Source: an uncultured Verrucomicrobia subdivision 3 bacterium
GTDB lineage: Bacteria; Verrucomicrobiota; Verrucomicrobiae; Limisphaerales; UBA11358
DNA length: 17,677 nt
Assembly (NCBI GenBank): GCA_903847285.1
Contig: CAINDH010000247.1
Span: 1 to 17,677 of the forward strand
Direction of reading: 5' to 3'
Made by a program: the position numbers and the translations under genes. Under the pieces are notes generated by a model. That model ran no database searches. It was not told the origin of the DNA and saw only the letters and a program-made list of their open reading frames with translations. Position 1 is the first letter of the stretch, and every line of letters starts with the position of its first letter. Below, piece after piece: positions 7,599 through 15,622 of the stretch.

Positions 7599-7630
7599 CG
7601 TCCCGGCAATTTCCGTCCGCGACCCGGCAA
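7599..7630 (-). promoter_or_regulatory. Tandem upstream element before the fliW sigma-54 promoter
   Basis: CCCGGCAA occurs twice on the plus strand, at 7602-7609 and 7623-7630, exactly 21 bp (two helical turns) apart. The distal copy extends to CCGCGACCCGGCAA (7617-7630), which matches CCGCGACTAGGCAA upstream of flgF at 12 of 14 positions in the same orientation relative to the promoter. It lies about 110-140 bp upstream of the start point, typical for enhancer sites of sigma-54 activators such as FlrC or FleR. No protein is assigned. The remaining DNA of the 226-base flgL-fliW gap shows nothing else I can support. Confidence 0.45.
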
Positions 7631-7713
7631 AATATTCGCCGTCAGGGTCAATTTTTCCCTGCGGGTAGGGGTGGCGCAGCGCGCCGGCCCTTTCAATTGG
7701 TTCAACATCCTTT

Positions 7714-8658
7714 TCATGAAATGTAATTCAAAATGGAGAGGTTCATGATCTTCACGCTGCTCTGGAGCGCGGCTTGATAACCCGTCTGCGCCTGGCTCAG
7801 CTCCACCATCGTCTGCACCATGTCTGCGCTCGACTGGTTGGAAATCGCCTTGTCCAGCGACGACGAACTGTCCGTGATGAAGGCCCCCGCCGTATCCAGC
7901 CGGCTTTGCGCCACGCCGTTGCTGGCGATTTGAAACGCGAGGTTGTTCTCGTCCTTTTTCAAGTTCCCGCTGTCCGTGCTCGCGATGGCGGTTTTATTTC
8001 CCGCCAATAAATTATCGCGCAGTGAAATCAAATGGCTGAAAACATCCGCGCCCGATTGACTGTCCGTGAACAACCCGCGCTGCCCCGTTGCCCCGTTGTT
8101 CACGCCCGGCACATCCACCGAAGCCGTGAGGTTCTCGCCGATCTCCGACTGGTTCACCGTCCCGTTGCCGCTGTAGGTTACCGCCGTGATGCGGTTGTTC
8201 GCGTCCCGCGTCCCGTTGAACGGTGCGGAACCCGAGGCTGTGCCGCCAAAAAGAAATTGTCCGCCGCTTGCGTCTTTTGTGTTCGCCAGCTTCAACGTGT
8301 CTTCGATGAGCGCATTGATTTCCTGTGCGTAGCCGTTCAAGTCCGACTGTGATGCCGTGGCCGTGGAACCGCTCGTGGCGATTTCACCCGCGCGACTGGA
8401 TTTCGCCTGCAACGATTGCAGCACGCCGTAGATGAGATTGCCGCGATCTGCCAGTGTGGAAATGTTCTGTGAGTATTGCGCGTTGGCGGATTTTTTGGCC
8501 GTGAGATTTAACGTGTTCGCCATGGCCTTTGGATCATCCGCCGGAGCCGTGACGCGCAGCCCGGTCGAGGCCTGCGCTTGCAATGCATACTGCCGCGCCG
8601 ACAGGGCGTTGATCTGGTTCACCATGGACTCGGTATGGTTGTGAGCAGCGACGCGCAT
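7714..8658 (-). CDS. flgL: FlgL, hook-filament junction protein 3
   Basis: A flagellin-like protein that joins the FlgK ring at the hook tip to the filament, exported by the flagellar type III system. The 314-residue product has the paired coiled-coil ends of the flagellin/FlgL family. The N-terminal helix (residues 10-60) contains INALSARQYALQAQASTGLR followed by PADDPKAMA. The C-terminal helix (about 270-314) carries DMVQTMVELSQAQTGYQAAL and ends LSILNYIS. The middle, from about 120 to 240, is Gly/Ser/Asn-rich and variable. Length is normal for FlgL and shorter than most full flagellins, and it sits next to flgK; together these favour FlgL over FliC. It lies 248 bases after flgK, an unusually large gap for this operon. 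No Shine-Dalgarno sequence is visible before the ATG. Confidence 0.9.
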   Translation of the reverse strand: MRVAAHNHTESMVNQINALSARQYALQAQASTGLRVTAPADDPKAMANTLNLTAKKSANAQYSQNISTLADRGNLIYGVLQSLQAKSSRAGEIATSGSTATASQSDLNGYAQEINALIEDTLKLANTKDASGGQFLFGGTASGSAPFNGTRDANNRITAVTYSGNGTVNQSEIGENLTASVDVPGVNNGATGQRGLFTDSQSGADVFSHLISLRDNLLAGNKTAIASTDSGNLKKDENNLAFQIASNGVAQSRLDTAGAFITDSSSSLDKAISNQSSADMVQTMVELSQAQTGYQAALQSSVKIMNLSILNYIS

Positions 8659-8906
8659 AAAATTAATTCAAGTTGGTTGAGCCACGTAAGTCTGGCTGGT
8701 GGACCAAGTCGCGCTGCGACTTGGTTTGCCTGCGCCGCAGGCACTTTGAGGCCTGAAAACTTTCCGGCACGCGAAACCTTCCGCCGCCTGACGCTGCGCT
8801 CGGCGACGCAAGGGTCGCAGCGCGACCATTGCCTCCTTGGCAATTGTTCTGGCAGCGCCTGGAACTATTTCTTTTCGTTTCATTCGTGCGTTTCGTGGTT
8901 CAAAAA
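8659..8906. repeat. Hairpin-rich intergenic segment between flgK and flgL
   Basis: This 248-base gap has a perfect 10-bp stem ACCAAGTCGC-gct-GCGACTTGGT (8703-8725). A palindrome TGCCTGCG-C-CGCAGGCA (8727-8743) follows at once. A third small hairpin GTCGC-agc-GCGAC (8814-8826) is the reverse complement of the core of the first. Near flgK it carries TTCGTG (8883-8888) and TTCGTGGTT (8892-8900). I see no convincing promoter or gene. It resembles dispersed REP/MITE-like DNA inserted in an otherwise tight operon; other copies cannot be checked here. Confidence 0.5.
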
Positions 8907-10301
8907 TCAACTCTTCATTGCCAGCGTGACTTGGATCATCTGGTCCACCGTCTTCAGCAATTCTGCCGATGCCTGATAGGCCCGCTGAAAGCTCAACAGG
9001 TTCGTCATCTCCTCGTCCAGATTCACGCCGCTCACCGAGCTGCGCTGGGCGGAGAACATATCCGAAACCGTCGCCTGATCCGCGACTTGCGTGTTGGCAT
9101 TGTCCAGTGCCGTGCCCAGACCAGCTACCGTCGCGCCGTAAAAGTTTCCAAACGTCTGGTTGCTCAGGCCCGCCTGTACTGCCGAGGCCAGCTGCGCCAG
9201 TTGCAAGGCTACCGAATTATCGCCCGTGGCCGTCGCGGAAGCCGCGGTCTGCACGAGCGAAGGATTGTTCACCAAAGACGAATTCATCGAAATGGTCGCC
9301 GCGCTGGTGCCGTTGAAAAAGTTGGCGCCCGTCGTGCCGCTGGGACTGAAGCCCGCGCCATGAACGGTGTTGATGCTCGAAATCAAATTCGCCGCAAGCG
9401 AGTCCAGCTTGGTTTGCATCCCGGCCAGATCGGTATCACGCGCGTCCATCGTCCCCTGCAAGGAGCCGTGCGCGGGCGTCACGTTCACGCCGCCCGTCGC
9501 GGTCTTCAGCAACCTTTGTCCGCCGCCCGCGTCGTAAGTTTTCAGCGTATCGGCCACCGTGCGTTCGTTCACGAGCAACTGTCCGCCGATGCTCACATTC
9601 ACTTCACCATGCGTGCCGGCGCTCGTCGTGATGTCCGCGAGCTTGGACAGGTTTTCCAAAGCCAGCTGCCGTTTGTCGCGCAAGTCATTCGCGTTGCCGC
9701 CGGCGAACTCGGTGTTATCAATCTGCTTGTTCAAGTCTGCAATCTGCGAAAGCAATGTATTCGCTGAATCCACATCGCTGTTCAACGACGTGTTCAGCGC
9801 CCCGCGCAAGTCCGTGAGCTTCGCGCTGACTTGATTGAAATTCGTTGCCAGATTTTGCGCCGCGCCGATCAAACTCTGCCGCGCGGAAACGGAGTTCGGC
9901 GACGTGGCCACGGCTTGGAACGCGCTAAATAAGTTGTTCAATTGGCTGGAAAGCCCGTTGCTGCCGACGCCATTGTTGGTGTTGAGGAATTCACCCAACG
10001 CATCCTGCGCGTTTTGCAACGCGGTCTGTTTGCCCGACCAATAGCCGCTCGTGCTGTTCTGTGACGTGATTTGGCCGTTGAGCAGGTCGCTCACGATTTG
10101 CTGGATGCCGGCCACCTGCACGCCCGTGCCGATGCTGCCGGCCATCGTGGGCAGGTCAGGCGTCGTGGTGAGGTCCACCCGCTGCCGCGAATAGCCGGGC
10201 GTGTTGACATTGGCGAGATTTTGTCCCGCGATCGTCACGCCGGTCATCTGCGCCTGCATCGAGCGCCGCGCCAGGTCCATGGTTCCAAAAAGTCCGAGCA
10301 T
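8907..10301 (-). CDS. flgK: FlgK, hook-associated protein 1
   Basis: Forms the ring at the distal end of the hook on which FlgL and the filament assemble. The 464-residue product begins MLGLFGTMDLARRSMQAQMT and carries the rod/hook/HAP motif NLANVNTPGYSRQ at residues 28-40. Its C-terminus has the matching heptad helix LDEEMTNLLSFQRAYQASAE and ends VDQMIQVTLAMKS. The frame stays open upstream to 10439, but I chose the ATG at 10301 because all FlgK homology starts there and the extra 46 residues would only overlap flgN. It starts 8 bases after the flgN stop, so it is co-transcribed with its likely chaperone. It is somewhat shorter than enterobacterial FlgK (about 547 aa), mostly in the variable middle. 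Confidence 0.95.
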   Translation of the reverse strand: MLGLFGTMDLARRSMQAQMTGVTIAGQNLANVNTPGYSRQRVDLTTTPDLPTMAGSIGTGVQVAGIQQIVSDLLNGQITSQNSTSGYWSGKQTALQNAQDALGEFLNTNNGVGSNGLSSQLNNLFSAFQAVATSPNSVSARQSLIGAAQNLATNFNQVSAKLTDLRGALNTSLNSDVDSANTLLSQIADLNKQIDNTEFAGGNANDLRDKRQLALENLSKLADITTSAGTHGEVNVSIGGQLLVNERTVADTLKTYDAGGGQRLLKTATGGVNVTPAHGSLQGTMDARDTDLAGMQTKLDSLAANLISSINTVHGAGFSPSGTTGANFFNGTSAATISMNSSLVNNPSLVQTAASATATGDNSVALQLAQLASAVQAGLSNQTFGNFYGATVAGLGTALDNANTQVADQATVSDMFSAQRSSVSGVNLDEEMTNLLSFQRAYQASAELLKTVDQMIQVTLAMKS

Positions 10302-10309
10302 AAAAGTTT

Positions 10310-10807
10310 TTACCCGACGGCCTGATACAGCGACTGCGCCGGAACCACCGCCACGGGTGCGTGGCCGTTTCCGTCGTAAGTCACGGGTTTCCCCGCTGGA
10401 AAAATTGAGACGATGAATTGCTGCATCAAATCCACGCAATGGCTCAAGAGCAGATGATTCTGCCGCGCCCGCTGCTGCACGCGCGTGAGTAGTTCGTTGT
10501 TCTCATCCACCAGCGCCCCGACCAGCGGTTGGTATTCAGCCGGCAATTTAGGGAGGAGCGTTTTGAAATTCGCATCGTCCGGCAGCGCGAGTTCACACGC
10601 CAGATTGCGTTGGCGCTGCGCCCGTTCGTGCCGCGCGCCGCGCAGGATTTCCGCCTGGGCATTGATGCTGTTGGCGCTGTCCGGCAGCGCGCTGGTTTGG
10701 CGGCGCACCACGAAATGCTGCTGCTGATCCAGCAGCGCGAGCATTTCGCCGTATTGCTTCAACTCCTCGCGGAGCGCTTCGATGAGATGGGACAAAAGTT
10801 CTTTCAT
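10310..10807 (-). CDS. flgN: FlgN-like export chaperone for FlgK/FlgL
   Basis: FlgN keeps FlgK and FlgL soluble in the cytoplasm and delivers them to the flagellar export gate. The 165-residue product is mainly helical. It opens with an amphipathic stretch MKELLSHLIEALREELKQYG (1-20), then LLDQQQHFVVRRQTSAL, a long charged helical region containing NAQAEILRGARHERAQRQR, and LVDENNELLTRVQQRARQNH near 99-118. This is the FlgN-family pattern, although sequence conservation in the family is low. Position supports the call: it overlaps flgJ by 4 bases (ATGA) and ends 8 bases before flgK. No signal peptide or membrane segment is present, as expected for a cytosolic chaperone. Confidence 0.85.
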   Translation of the reverse strand: MKELLSHLIEALREELKQYGEMLALLDQQQHFVVRRQTSALPDSANSINAQAEILRGARHERAQRQRNLACELALPDDANFKTLLPKLPAEYQPLVGALVDENNELLTRVQQRARQNHLLLSHCVDLMQQFIVSIFPAGKPVTYDGNGHAPVAVVPAQSLYQAVG

Positions 10808-11268
10808 GTCGTGGGAACGGCGGGGTGACGCGGGGTGAGTTGCTGGCGGAACGTTTCGGCCAGCCCGACGCCTTTGCCTTGCGAAAGGCAGTCGGCTAGC
10901 TGGTTGGTGATCATATCCTGGTAAATACCGGCGGCGGCGGAGTTGTCGGAGAATTCACTTTTGAAAACCGTTTTCTGCGACTCGCTCAAAAACTGGCGGA
11001 GTAAAATTGCCTCAAACTGCCGGCTGGCTTCCGCAATTTTTTGGTCTTTGGACAATGTCTGATTACCCGCGAGCGATTCCATCGCGATGTGCGACGCGTC
11101 AACTTTCTTATCGCCCGTAGCGGCGGCTTTCTGCGCAATGCCGCTGTGTTTTGTGACGAGGCTTTCAAAATAATTCGGGTCGCTCGCCGCCGCCGCCGTG
11201 CTCCGGCTCGCTGCGCCGTGCTCCGGTTCAGAAATGATGCCCTTGGGTTGGATGGGTGAAATGTTCAT
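10804..11268 (-). CDS. flgJ: FlgJ-type rod-binding (rod-cap) protein without a muramidase domain
   Basis: The N-terminal domain of FlgJ caps and scaffolds rod polymerisation in the periplasm. The 154-residue product has that domain at about 78-143: IAEASRQFEAILLRQFLSES, then GIYQDMITNQLADCLSQGKG and VGLAETFRQQL. These match the conserved features of FlgJ N-termini. The peptidoglycan hydrolase half found in enterobacterial FlgJ (about 313 aa in total) is absent, which is common outside gamma- and beta-proteobacteria; a separate hydrolase would be needed. Residues 1-60 are Ala/Ser-rich and probably disordered. The start overlaps the flgI stop as TGATG and the end overlaps flgN as ATGA, so translation is probably coupled. 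Confidence 0.88.
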   Translation of the reverse strand: MNISPIQPKGIISEPEHGAASRSTAAAASDPNYFESLVTKHSGIAQKAAATGDKKVDASHIAMESLAGNQTLSKDQKIAEASRQFEAILLRQFLSESQKTVFKSEFSDNSAAAGIYQDMITNQLADCLSQGKGVGLAETFRQQLTPRHPAVPTT

Positions 11269-12494
11269 CAGCGCACAACGAGTTCTGCCTGCAACGCGCC
11301 GGCCTGTTTCATGGCTTGGAAAATCGACATCATGACGCGCGGCGTCGCGCCGAGGGCGTTCAGCGCAGATGCAATTTTATCCACCGTCGGCAATTCCGGC
11401 AGCGTGACGAGCGCGGTTTTGCTCTCCGTGACTTTCGTATCCGTGCGCGGCGTCACCGCTGTCGAGCCGCCGCTGAACGCACCCGGCTGCGAGACATCGA
11501 GCGACTGCGCGACGTTGATGGTGATGTTGCCGCAGGCGACCGCGCAGCTCGAAATGTGAATCGACGCCGTGGCGACAATCGTGCCGGTGCGTTCGTTGAT
11601 GATGATGCGCGCGGGCGTGTCCGGCGTGACTTCGACGTTGTTGAGGCGGGCGATGAAATCCACCGGCGAGCCTTCGGTGCCTTCCGGCATCTGCACGCGC
11701 ACGGTGCCGGAATCCAGCGCGTGGGCTGCGTTCGTGAAAACTTCATTGATGGCCATCGCCATCGCCGAAGCGGAGTTGAAACTCGGATCCCGCAAGAGCA
11801 GTTGCACCATGTTGTCGTGGACGAACTGCGTGGGGATTTCTTTTTCCACCAGCGCGCCATTCGCGATCTGCGCGGTGGTGGGATGATTCTTCGTGACCGT
11901 CGCGCCGCCCGCGCCACCATCGCCCGCGGCAAAGCCGCCGAGCAGCAACGGGCCTTGGGCGACGGCATAGACGCGGTTGTCCGCGCCCAGCAACGGCGTC
12001 TGCAACAGCACCCCGCCGGAAAGCGATTTCGCATCGCCGATGGACGCCACGTTCACATCGATGCGCGCACCCGGTTTGATGAAGGGCGGGATGTCTGCTG
12101 TGATCATGACGACCGCGACATTTTTTGCGGAGATGGTTCCGGCGGGAAGATTGATGCCGTGCCGCGACAGCATGTTCGCCACGGTCTGCTTGGTGTAGGC
12201 TTGATCCTTGTCGCCATCGCCTGCCAGACCGACGACGAGGCCGTAGCCGACAAGCTGGTTGTCGCGCGCGCCGGATATCATCACCAGATCGCGCAGCCGC
12301 ACCCCGGCCAAACTTGCCGTCGGCCCGATCAACGCCAGGAGAAAAATGAATGCCGCTGTCAGCGAAATAATTTTTTTAGCCGATGCTGCCAAAACTTTTT
12401 CCACGGCGCCGCGGCGCGATTTATCCAGCGGCAGTGCGCGGGCTTCAGCGGCGATGCGCAGCCGGGGACGGAGAGAGCGGGGGACAAGTGGCAT
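11268..12494 (-). CDS. flgI: FlgI, flagellar P-ring protein
   Basis: Polymerises in the periplasm, with help from FlgA, into the P-ring bushing around the rod. The product keeps the canonical FlgI start of the mature chain, VRLRDLVMISGARDNQLVGY, then GLVVGLAGDGDK and TVANMLSRHGI, and toward the C-terminus ARIIINERTGTIVA and LPTVDKIASALNALGATPR. A signal peptide is clear at about 40-63 (KKIISLTAAFIFLLALIGP, cleavage after ASLA). The ATG at 12494 puts about 39 Arg/Ala-rich residues before it, which is unusual. A TTG at 12392 or GTG at 12404 would give a normal-length signal peptide. The gene starts 13 bases after flgH and overlaps flgJ by one base. Family identity is secure; the exact start is not. 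Confidence 0.94.
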   Translation of the reverse strand: MPLVPRSLRPRLRIAAEARALPLDKSRRGAVEKVLAASAKKIISLTAAFIFLLALIGPTASLAGVRLRDLVMISGARDNQLVGYGLVVGLAGDGDKDQAYTKQTVANMLSRHGINLPAGTISAKNVAVVMITADIPPFIKPGARIDVNVASIGDAKSLSGGVLLQTPLLGADNRVYAVAQGPLLLGGFAAGDGGAGGATVTKNHPTTAQIANGALVEKEIPTQFVHDNMVQLLLRDPSFNSASAMAMAINEVFTNAAHALDSGTVRVQMPEGTEGSPVDFIARLNNVEVTPDTPARIIINERTGTIVATASIHISSCAVACGNITINVAQSLDVSQPGAFSGGSTAVTPRTDTKVTESKTALVTLPELPTVDKIASALNALGATPRVMMSIFQAMKQAGALQAELVVR

Positions 12495-12507
12495 AAAAAT
12501 TTTCAGT

Positions 12508-13125
12508 TCAAAACGGCGTGAGCTTGTTCCACGCCCAGGTGAACCAGCCCCGGCGTTCGCTATCCGACAGCTTGCCTTTGGAAATGATTTCTACTTTGGC
12601 ATCCGCGATGTTGTAGCTGTAAAGCGTGTTGTTGGAAAAAATGTCTTCGGTGCGGACGACGCCGTGCAGCACCGCGCTCTGCTTCTCGCCGCTGAACGCC
12701 GTTTCGCGATGGCCTTCAATCATCAGGTTGCCATTGGGCAGAACGTCGATGACCCGCACCGCCACGCTGGTGACGAGGTTTTGGGAATTATCGATCGAGC
12801 CGCCGCCGTCGAAGGTGTTTTTGGAACTGTATTTCAATGCGGGCATCGAGCCGCCCCGCGAGAGCAGCGCGGAAACGCCGCTGCCTGCGCCGTAGAGAAA
12901 GGTGGAGACGCTGGCGTCCTGCGCGTTGTTTTTGGAAGTGGAGGTGGAATTCTTTTTCGTGGCCGTGCTGTTTTCCTGCACGAGCACGGTGAGGATGTCG
13001 CCGATTTTGGCGGCGCGATGATCGGAAAACAGCGGGCGCGAAGCGTCATCGCTCCAGAGCGATTGCGCATTGGCCGCCCCAGGCAGCAGGGCGAGCGCGG
13101 CGAAGATTGAGAGTTTCATTTTCAT
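12508..13125 (-). CDS. flgH: FlgH, flagellar L-ring protein
   Basis: Forms the outer-membrane L-ring through which the rod exits, in complex with FlgI. The 205-residue product has a signal peptide (residues 1-20, ending GAANA). It then has the family pattern SLWSDDASRPLFSDHRAAKI-GDILTVLVQE near the mature N-terminus, a Ser/Asn-rich middle, and the conserved end GVVRTEDIFSNNTLYSYNIA with GWFTWAWNKLTPF. Enterobacterial FlgH is a lipoprotein with Cys at position +1 of the mature chain. Here the residue after the predicted cleavage site is Gln and no lipobox Cys is present, so this FlgH is probably not lipidated. Its start overlaps the flgA stop by 4 bases (ATGA). Confidence 0.94.
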   Translation of the reverse strand: MKMKLSIFAALALLPGAANAQSLWSDDASRPLFSDHRAAKIGDILTVLVQENSTATKKNSTSTSKNNAQDASVSTFLYGAGSGVSALLSRGGSMPALKYSSKNTFDGGGSIDNSQNLVTSVAVRVIDVLPNGNLMIEGHRETAFSGEKQSAVLHGVVRTEDIFSNNTLYSYNIADAKVEIISKGKLSDSERRGWFTWAWNKLTPF

Positions 13126-14081
13126 AAGGAGATCAGGATTGTTTTTGCGTCCAGCACTTTGCCGGATAGGTCGCGTTTGGTGGCGGCATTGCGGGCGCGG
13201 ACGGTTTCGCCGGGGGCGCCGTCCTCCAGAATTTCGACCCGGGTCTTGACGCTCATGGCCCCGTCTTGCACGAGCGCATCCGCCCGCTGGCCGCGATGCA
13301 GCACGGTGCGCGGCTTGACCATGTGCGCGGTGAGCGCGGTTCCCGTCGGCACCGCCTCGGTGAATTCCAGCGCGTCATCGCCGGCGGAAATGTCCGCCAG
13401 GCTTTCGCGCACGTTCAAGATGTCGCGGCGTTCGCGGGCAAAGGCGTCGGTCGTCACGCTGTCGCCGCGCTTGAGTTGGTGGCTGGCCACGCAGACTTCG
13501 CGCCAGACGCTCGCCCGGAGATTCGCCGTCCAGGTGCCGAGTGTTTCATGTTCGGTGCGCAGGGCGAAACGCACGATGAAGCTGGCCGAAACCCCGGCGC
13601 TGGGCGTTTCCTGAATGTCGAGCGTGAGCGGTTCGTCCGGCAGCACGAGGGAATTCCACGGTTGCGCGAGGCGCAGCTCAAGCTGGCCCTTGTCCTTCAC
13701 AAAATCTTTTTGCAGCGCCGCCGTGAGCAGGCCGAGCGCGTCGGACTCGCCGAAGGTGCGTGCGCGACGGGAAATTTTCACCGCGTCCGCGCCGGAAAAA
13801 TTCGTGCCGAACGTGAAGGCGTTCGCGGAGAGCAGGGCGCTGACTTGCGCGCGGGTGAGTATTAAATTTTTTCCAAACGCCGGGGCATCGCAAAGACGCA
13901 CGGCGGGCAGGGGATCGGTGGACGTAAATACTTGGGGCAGAAAAACACCGTCGCCACTGACGGGCGCGACGGCGTTCAGTTGGAATGACGTGGCTTCGCC
14001 GGCAACCAGGGAAGGAACGAAGCCGCCGTTCGGGAGGAGTCTTAGCAGTGTCAGTAGGATGGTTGCCGTAAATTGTTTCAT
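13122..14081 (-). CDS. flgA: FlgA, P-ring assembly chaperone
   Basis: A periplasmic chaperone that helps FlgI assemble into the P-ring. The 319-residue product has an N-terminal hydrophobic signal (about 1-28, LLTLLRLLPNGGFVPSLVAG). The C-terminal third carries the SAF/FlgA fold: VCVASHQLKRGDSVTTDAFA near 200-220, AVPTGTALTAHMVKPRTVLH, then the beta-clip tail ETVRARNAATKRDLSGKVLD. It is longer than enterobacterial FlgA (219 aa) because of an extended N-terminal half, which I cannot assign to a named domain. Its position between flgG and flgH and its coupled starts (TGATG with flgG, ATGA with flgH) support the assignment. Confidence 0.92.
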   Translation of the reverse strand: MKQFTATILLTLLRLLPNGGFVPSLVAGEATSFQLNAVAPVSGDGVFLPQVFTSTDPLPAVRLCDAPAFGKNLILTRAQVSALLSANAFTFGTNFSGADAVKISRRARTFGESDALGLLTAALQKDFVKDKGQLELRLAQPWNSLVLPDEPLTLDIQETPSAGVSASFIVRFALRTEHETLGTWTANLRASVWREVCVASHQLKRGDSVTTDAFARERRDILNVRESLADISAGDDALEFTEAVPTGTALTAHMVKPRTVLHRGQRADALVQDGAMSVKTRVEILEDGAPGETVRARNAATKRDLSGKVLDAKTILISL

Positions 14082-14866
14082 CAGCGCTGAAGGTTGTTGC
14101 TCTGTTGCATCATCTCGTCGGCGGCCTGCACGGCCTTGGAGTTCACTTCATACGCGCGCTGGGCGAGGATGAGATTCACCATTTCCTGCACGACGCTGAC
14201 GTTGGAAAGTTCCAGGAATCCTTGTTGGAGTTCGCCGAAACCATTCTCCGTCGGATTACCCAGTTCGGGCGAGCCGGACGCTTTGGTTTCCTTGTAGAGA
14301 TTGTGGCCCTGCGCTTCGAGGCCGCCGGGATTGATGAAACGGGCGAGTTGAACCTGGCCTGTCGTCTCGCTGCCACTGGCGTTGGCGTAGGTCAACGTGC
14401 CGCTGCTGGTGACGGTGATTTTCGTGGTGCCTTGCGGAACGGCGGGGAAACCGCCTTGCACGGGATAACCTTCGTTTGTGACCACGCGTCCCGAGGAATC
14501 CAGTTTGAACGAGCCGTCGCGCGTGAACGACAGCGTGCCATCGGGCATCTGCACTTCAAAAAACCCGTTGCCCTTGATCGCCAAATCCAGATCGCCGCCG
14601 GTCTGCGACATTTCGCCTTGCGTGAAAATTCTTTCCGTCGCCACCGGCACTGCACCTTGGCCGACTTGCAGACTGGTGGGCAACATGTTGCCGCCACCGG
14701 ATTGCGAGCCCGCGGACTTGGTGGTGTCGTAAAGCAAATCTTCGAACTGCGGACGGCTGACTTTGAAACCCGTGGTGTTGACGTTCGCGAGGTTGTTCGA
14801 GATGACATCGAGGTTCAACTGCTGGGATTGCATCCCGGACGAGGAGGAGTAAAGCGCGCGTAGCAT
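14081..14866 (-). CDS. flgG: FlgG, distal rod protein
   Basis: Builds the distal rod that crosses the peptidoglycan and outer membrane. The 261-residue product, typical in length, begins MLRALYSSSSGMQSQQLNLD. It contains the diagnostic VISNNLANVNTTGFK motif at 21-35, GNGFFEVQMPDG and FTRDGSFKLDSSGRVVTNEG in the core, and a C-terminal helix EMVNLILAQRAYEVNSKAVQ ending QQSNNLQR. These are FlgG features shared with other axial proteins but with the best fit to FlgG. It starts 8 bases after flgF with no clear ribosome-binding site and overlaps flgA by one base. Confidence 0.97.
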   Translation of the reverse strand: MLRALYSSSSGMQSQQLNLDVISNNLANVNTTGFKVSRPQFEDLLYDTTKSAGSQSGGGNMLPTSLQVGQGAVPVATERIFTQGEMSQTGGDLDLAIKGNGFFEVQMPDGTLSFTRDGSFKLDSSGRVVTNEGYPVQGGFPAVPQGTTKITVTSSGTLTYANASGSETTGQVQLARFINPGGLEAQGHNLYKETKASGSPELGNPTENGFGELQQGFLELSNVSVVQEMVNLILAQRAYEVNSKAVQAADEMMQQSNNLQR

Positions 14867-14874
14867 AATTCAGA

Positions 14875-15609
14875 TCAGTTCGTTCCGCTCAAATCGGAAA
14901 TGGTTTTGCCCATGCGATCGTTTTGCATCTGCATGACCTTTTCGTTGGACTCATACATCCGCATCGCGGTGATGATGCTGGCCATCTGTTGCGTCGGCGA
15001 AGAGCTCGATCCTTCGATGAAACCCTGATGGATCAAGGTGTTTTCGGCGGCCTTGGGCGTGATGTTGGGCTGGTCGTTGCGGAATAAGCCGCTGCCCAGC
15101 ATCGTGAGCGAACCGGGATTGGCGAATTCTACGAGCGAAATTTTTCCTTTGATGTCCGCGCCCTGACTGACTTGACCCTCGGCGGAAACCGTCAGCGGCG
15201 CGGCGTTGTTCGGGTCCACCTGCAACGGGCCGCTGTCGCCCATGACTTGGTAGCCGCGCTTGGTCACGAGCTGGCCTTGCGCGTTGAGGTGGAGTTGGCC
15301 GTCGCGCGTGTAAGCCTTCGAACCATCGGGCATCTGCACGGAGACGAAACCCGGGCCTTCCACGGCAAAATCCATGTCGCTGCCGGTGCGGACGAGTTCA
15401 CCTTGCTGAAAATTTACGGCAGAACCGGCGAAAGGTATGACCAGCGGATCATTGCTCGCACCGAGATGCCCGGCGGGCACCGCGGAGAAAACAATGTCGC
15501 GGCGGCGAGCGCCGGGAACGCTGGCGGATGAAAGATTGTCTGCAATCAAATCCTGCCAACGCTCCGTCGCGTTCATCGCGGCGGCGGCGGAATAAAGGCT
15601 GACTTCCAT
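14875..15609 (-). CDS. flgF: FlgF, proximal rod protein
   Basis: A component of the proximal rod and the first gene of this operon. The 244-residue product starts MEVSLYSAAAAMNATERWQD and then LIADNLSSASVPG, a degenerate form of the NLAN...TPG motif of axial proteins. The core shows DMDFAVEGPGFVSVQMPDGS and YTRDGQLHLNAQGQLVTKRG. The C-terminal helix is MASIITAMRMYESNEKVMQM. It is less conserved than FlgG and the start motif is atypical, but length, order and architecture agree. The ATG at 15609 lies only about 2 bases downstream of the start point predicted from the sigma-54 promoter. The next Met (residue 12) would remove conserved N-terminal sequence, so I keep 15609. Confidence 0.92.
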   Translation of the reverse strand: MEVSLYSAAAAMNATERWQDLIADNLSSASVPGARRRDIVFSAVPAGHLGASNDPLVIPFAGSAVNFQQGELVRTGSDMDFAVEGPGFVSVQMPDGSKAYTRDGQLHLNAQGQLVTKRGYQVMGDSGPLQVDPNNAAPLTVSAEGQVSQGADIKGKISLVEFANPGSLTMLGSGLFRNDQPNITPKAAENTLIHQGFIEGSSSSPTQQMASIITAMRMYESNEKVMQMQNDRMGKTISDLSGTN

Positions 15610-15622
15610 AGACCGCCGTTTA

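Noticed and set aside
7484..7717. A 77-codon minus-strand frame exactly bridging flgL and fliW, with ATGA overlaps at both ends.
   Set aside because: The double overlap is striking. However, the frame covers the fliW sigma-54 promoter and both shared upstream elements, lacks a ribosome-binding site, has an Arg/Gly/Pro-rich composition and resembles no known family. Conservation in relatives would be needed to revive it.
8668..8910. Short minus-strand frame filling the flgK-flgL gap.
   Set aside because: It starts with TTG overlapping the flgK stop, reads through the hairpins and has a basic, low-information sequence; it is best explained as repeat DNA.
10302..10439. 46-residue N-terminal extension of FlgK.
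   Set aside because: It overlaps the flgN 3' end in another frame and lies upstream of the conserved MLGLFGTMDLARRS start; ATG 10301 is preferred.
11256..12521. A 421-codon plus-strand frame opposite flgI.
   Set aside because: His/Arg-rich antisense shadow of a clearly recognisable FlgI gene; long only because of GC-rich codon positions.
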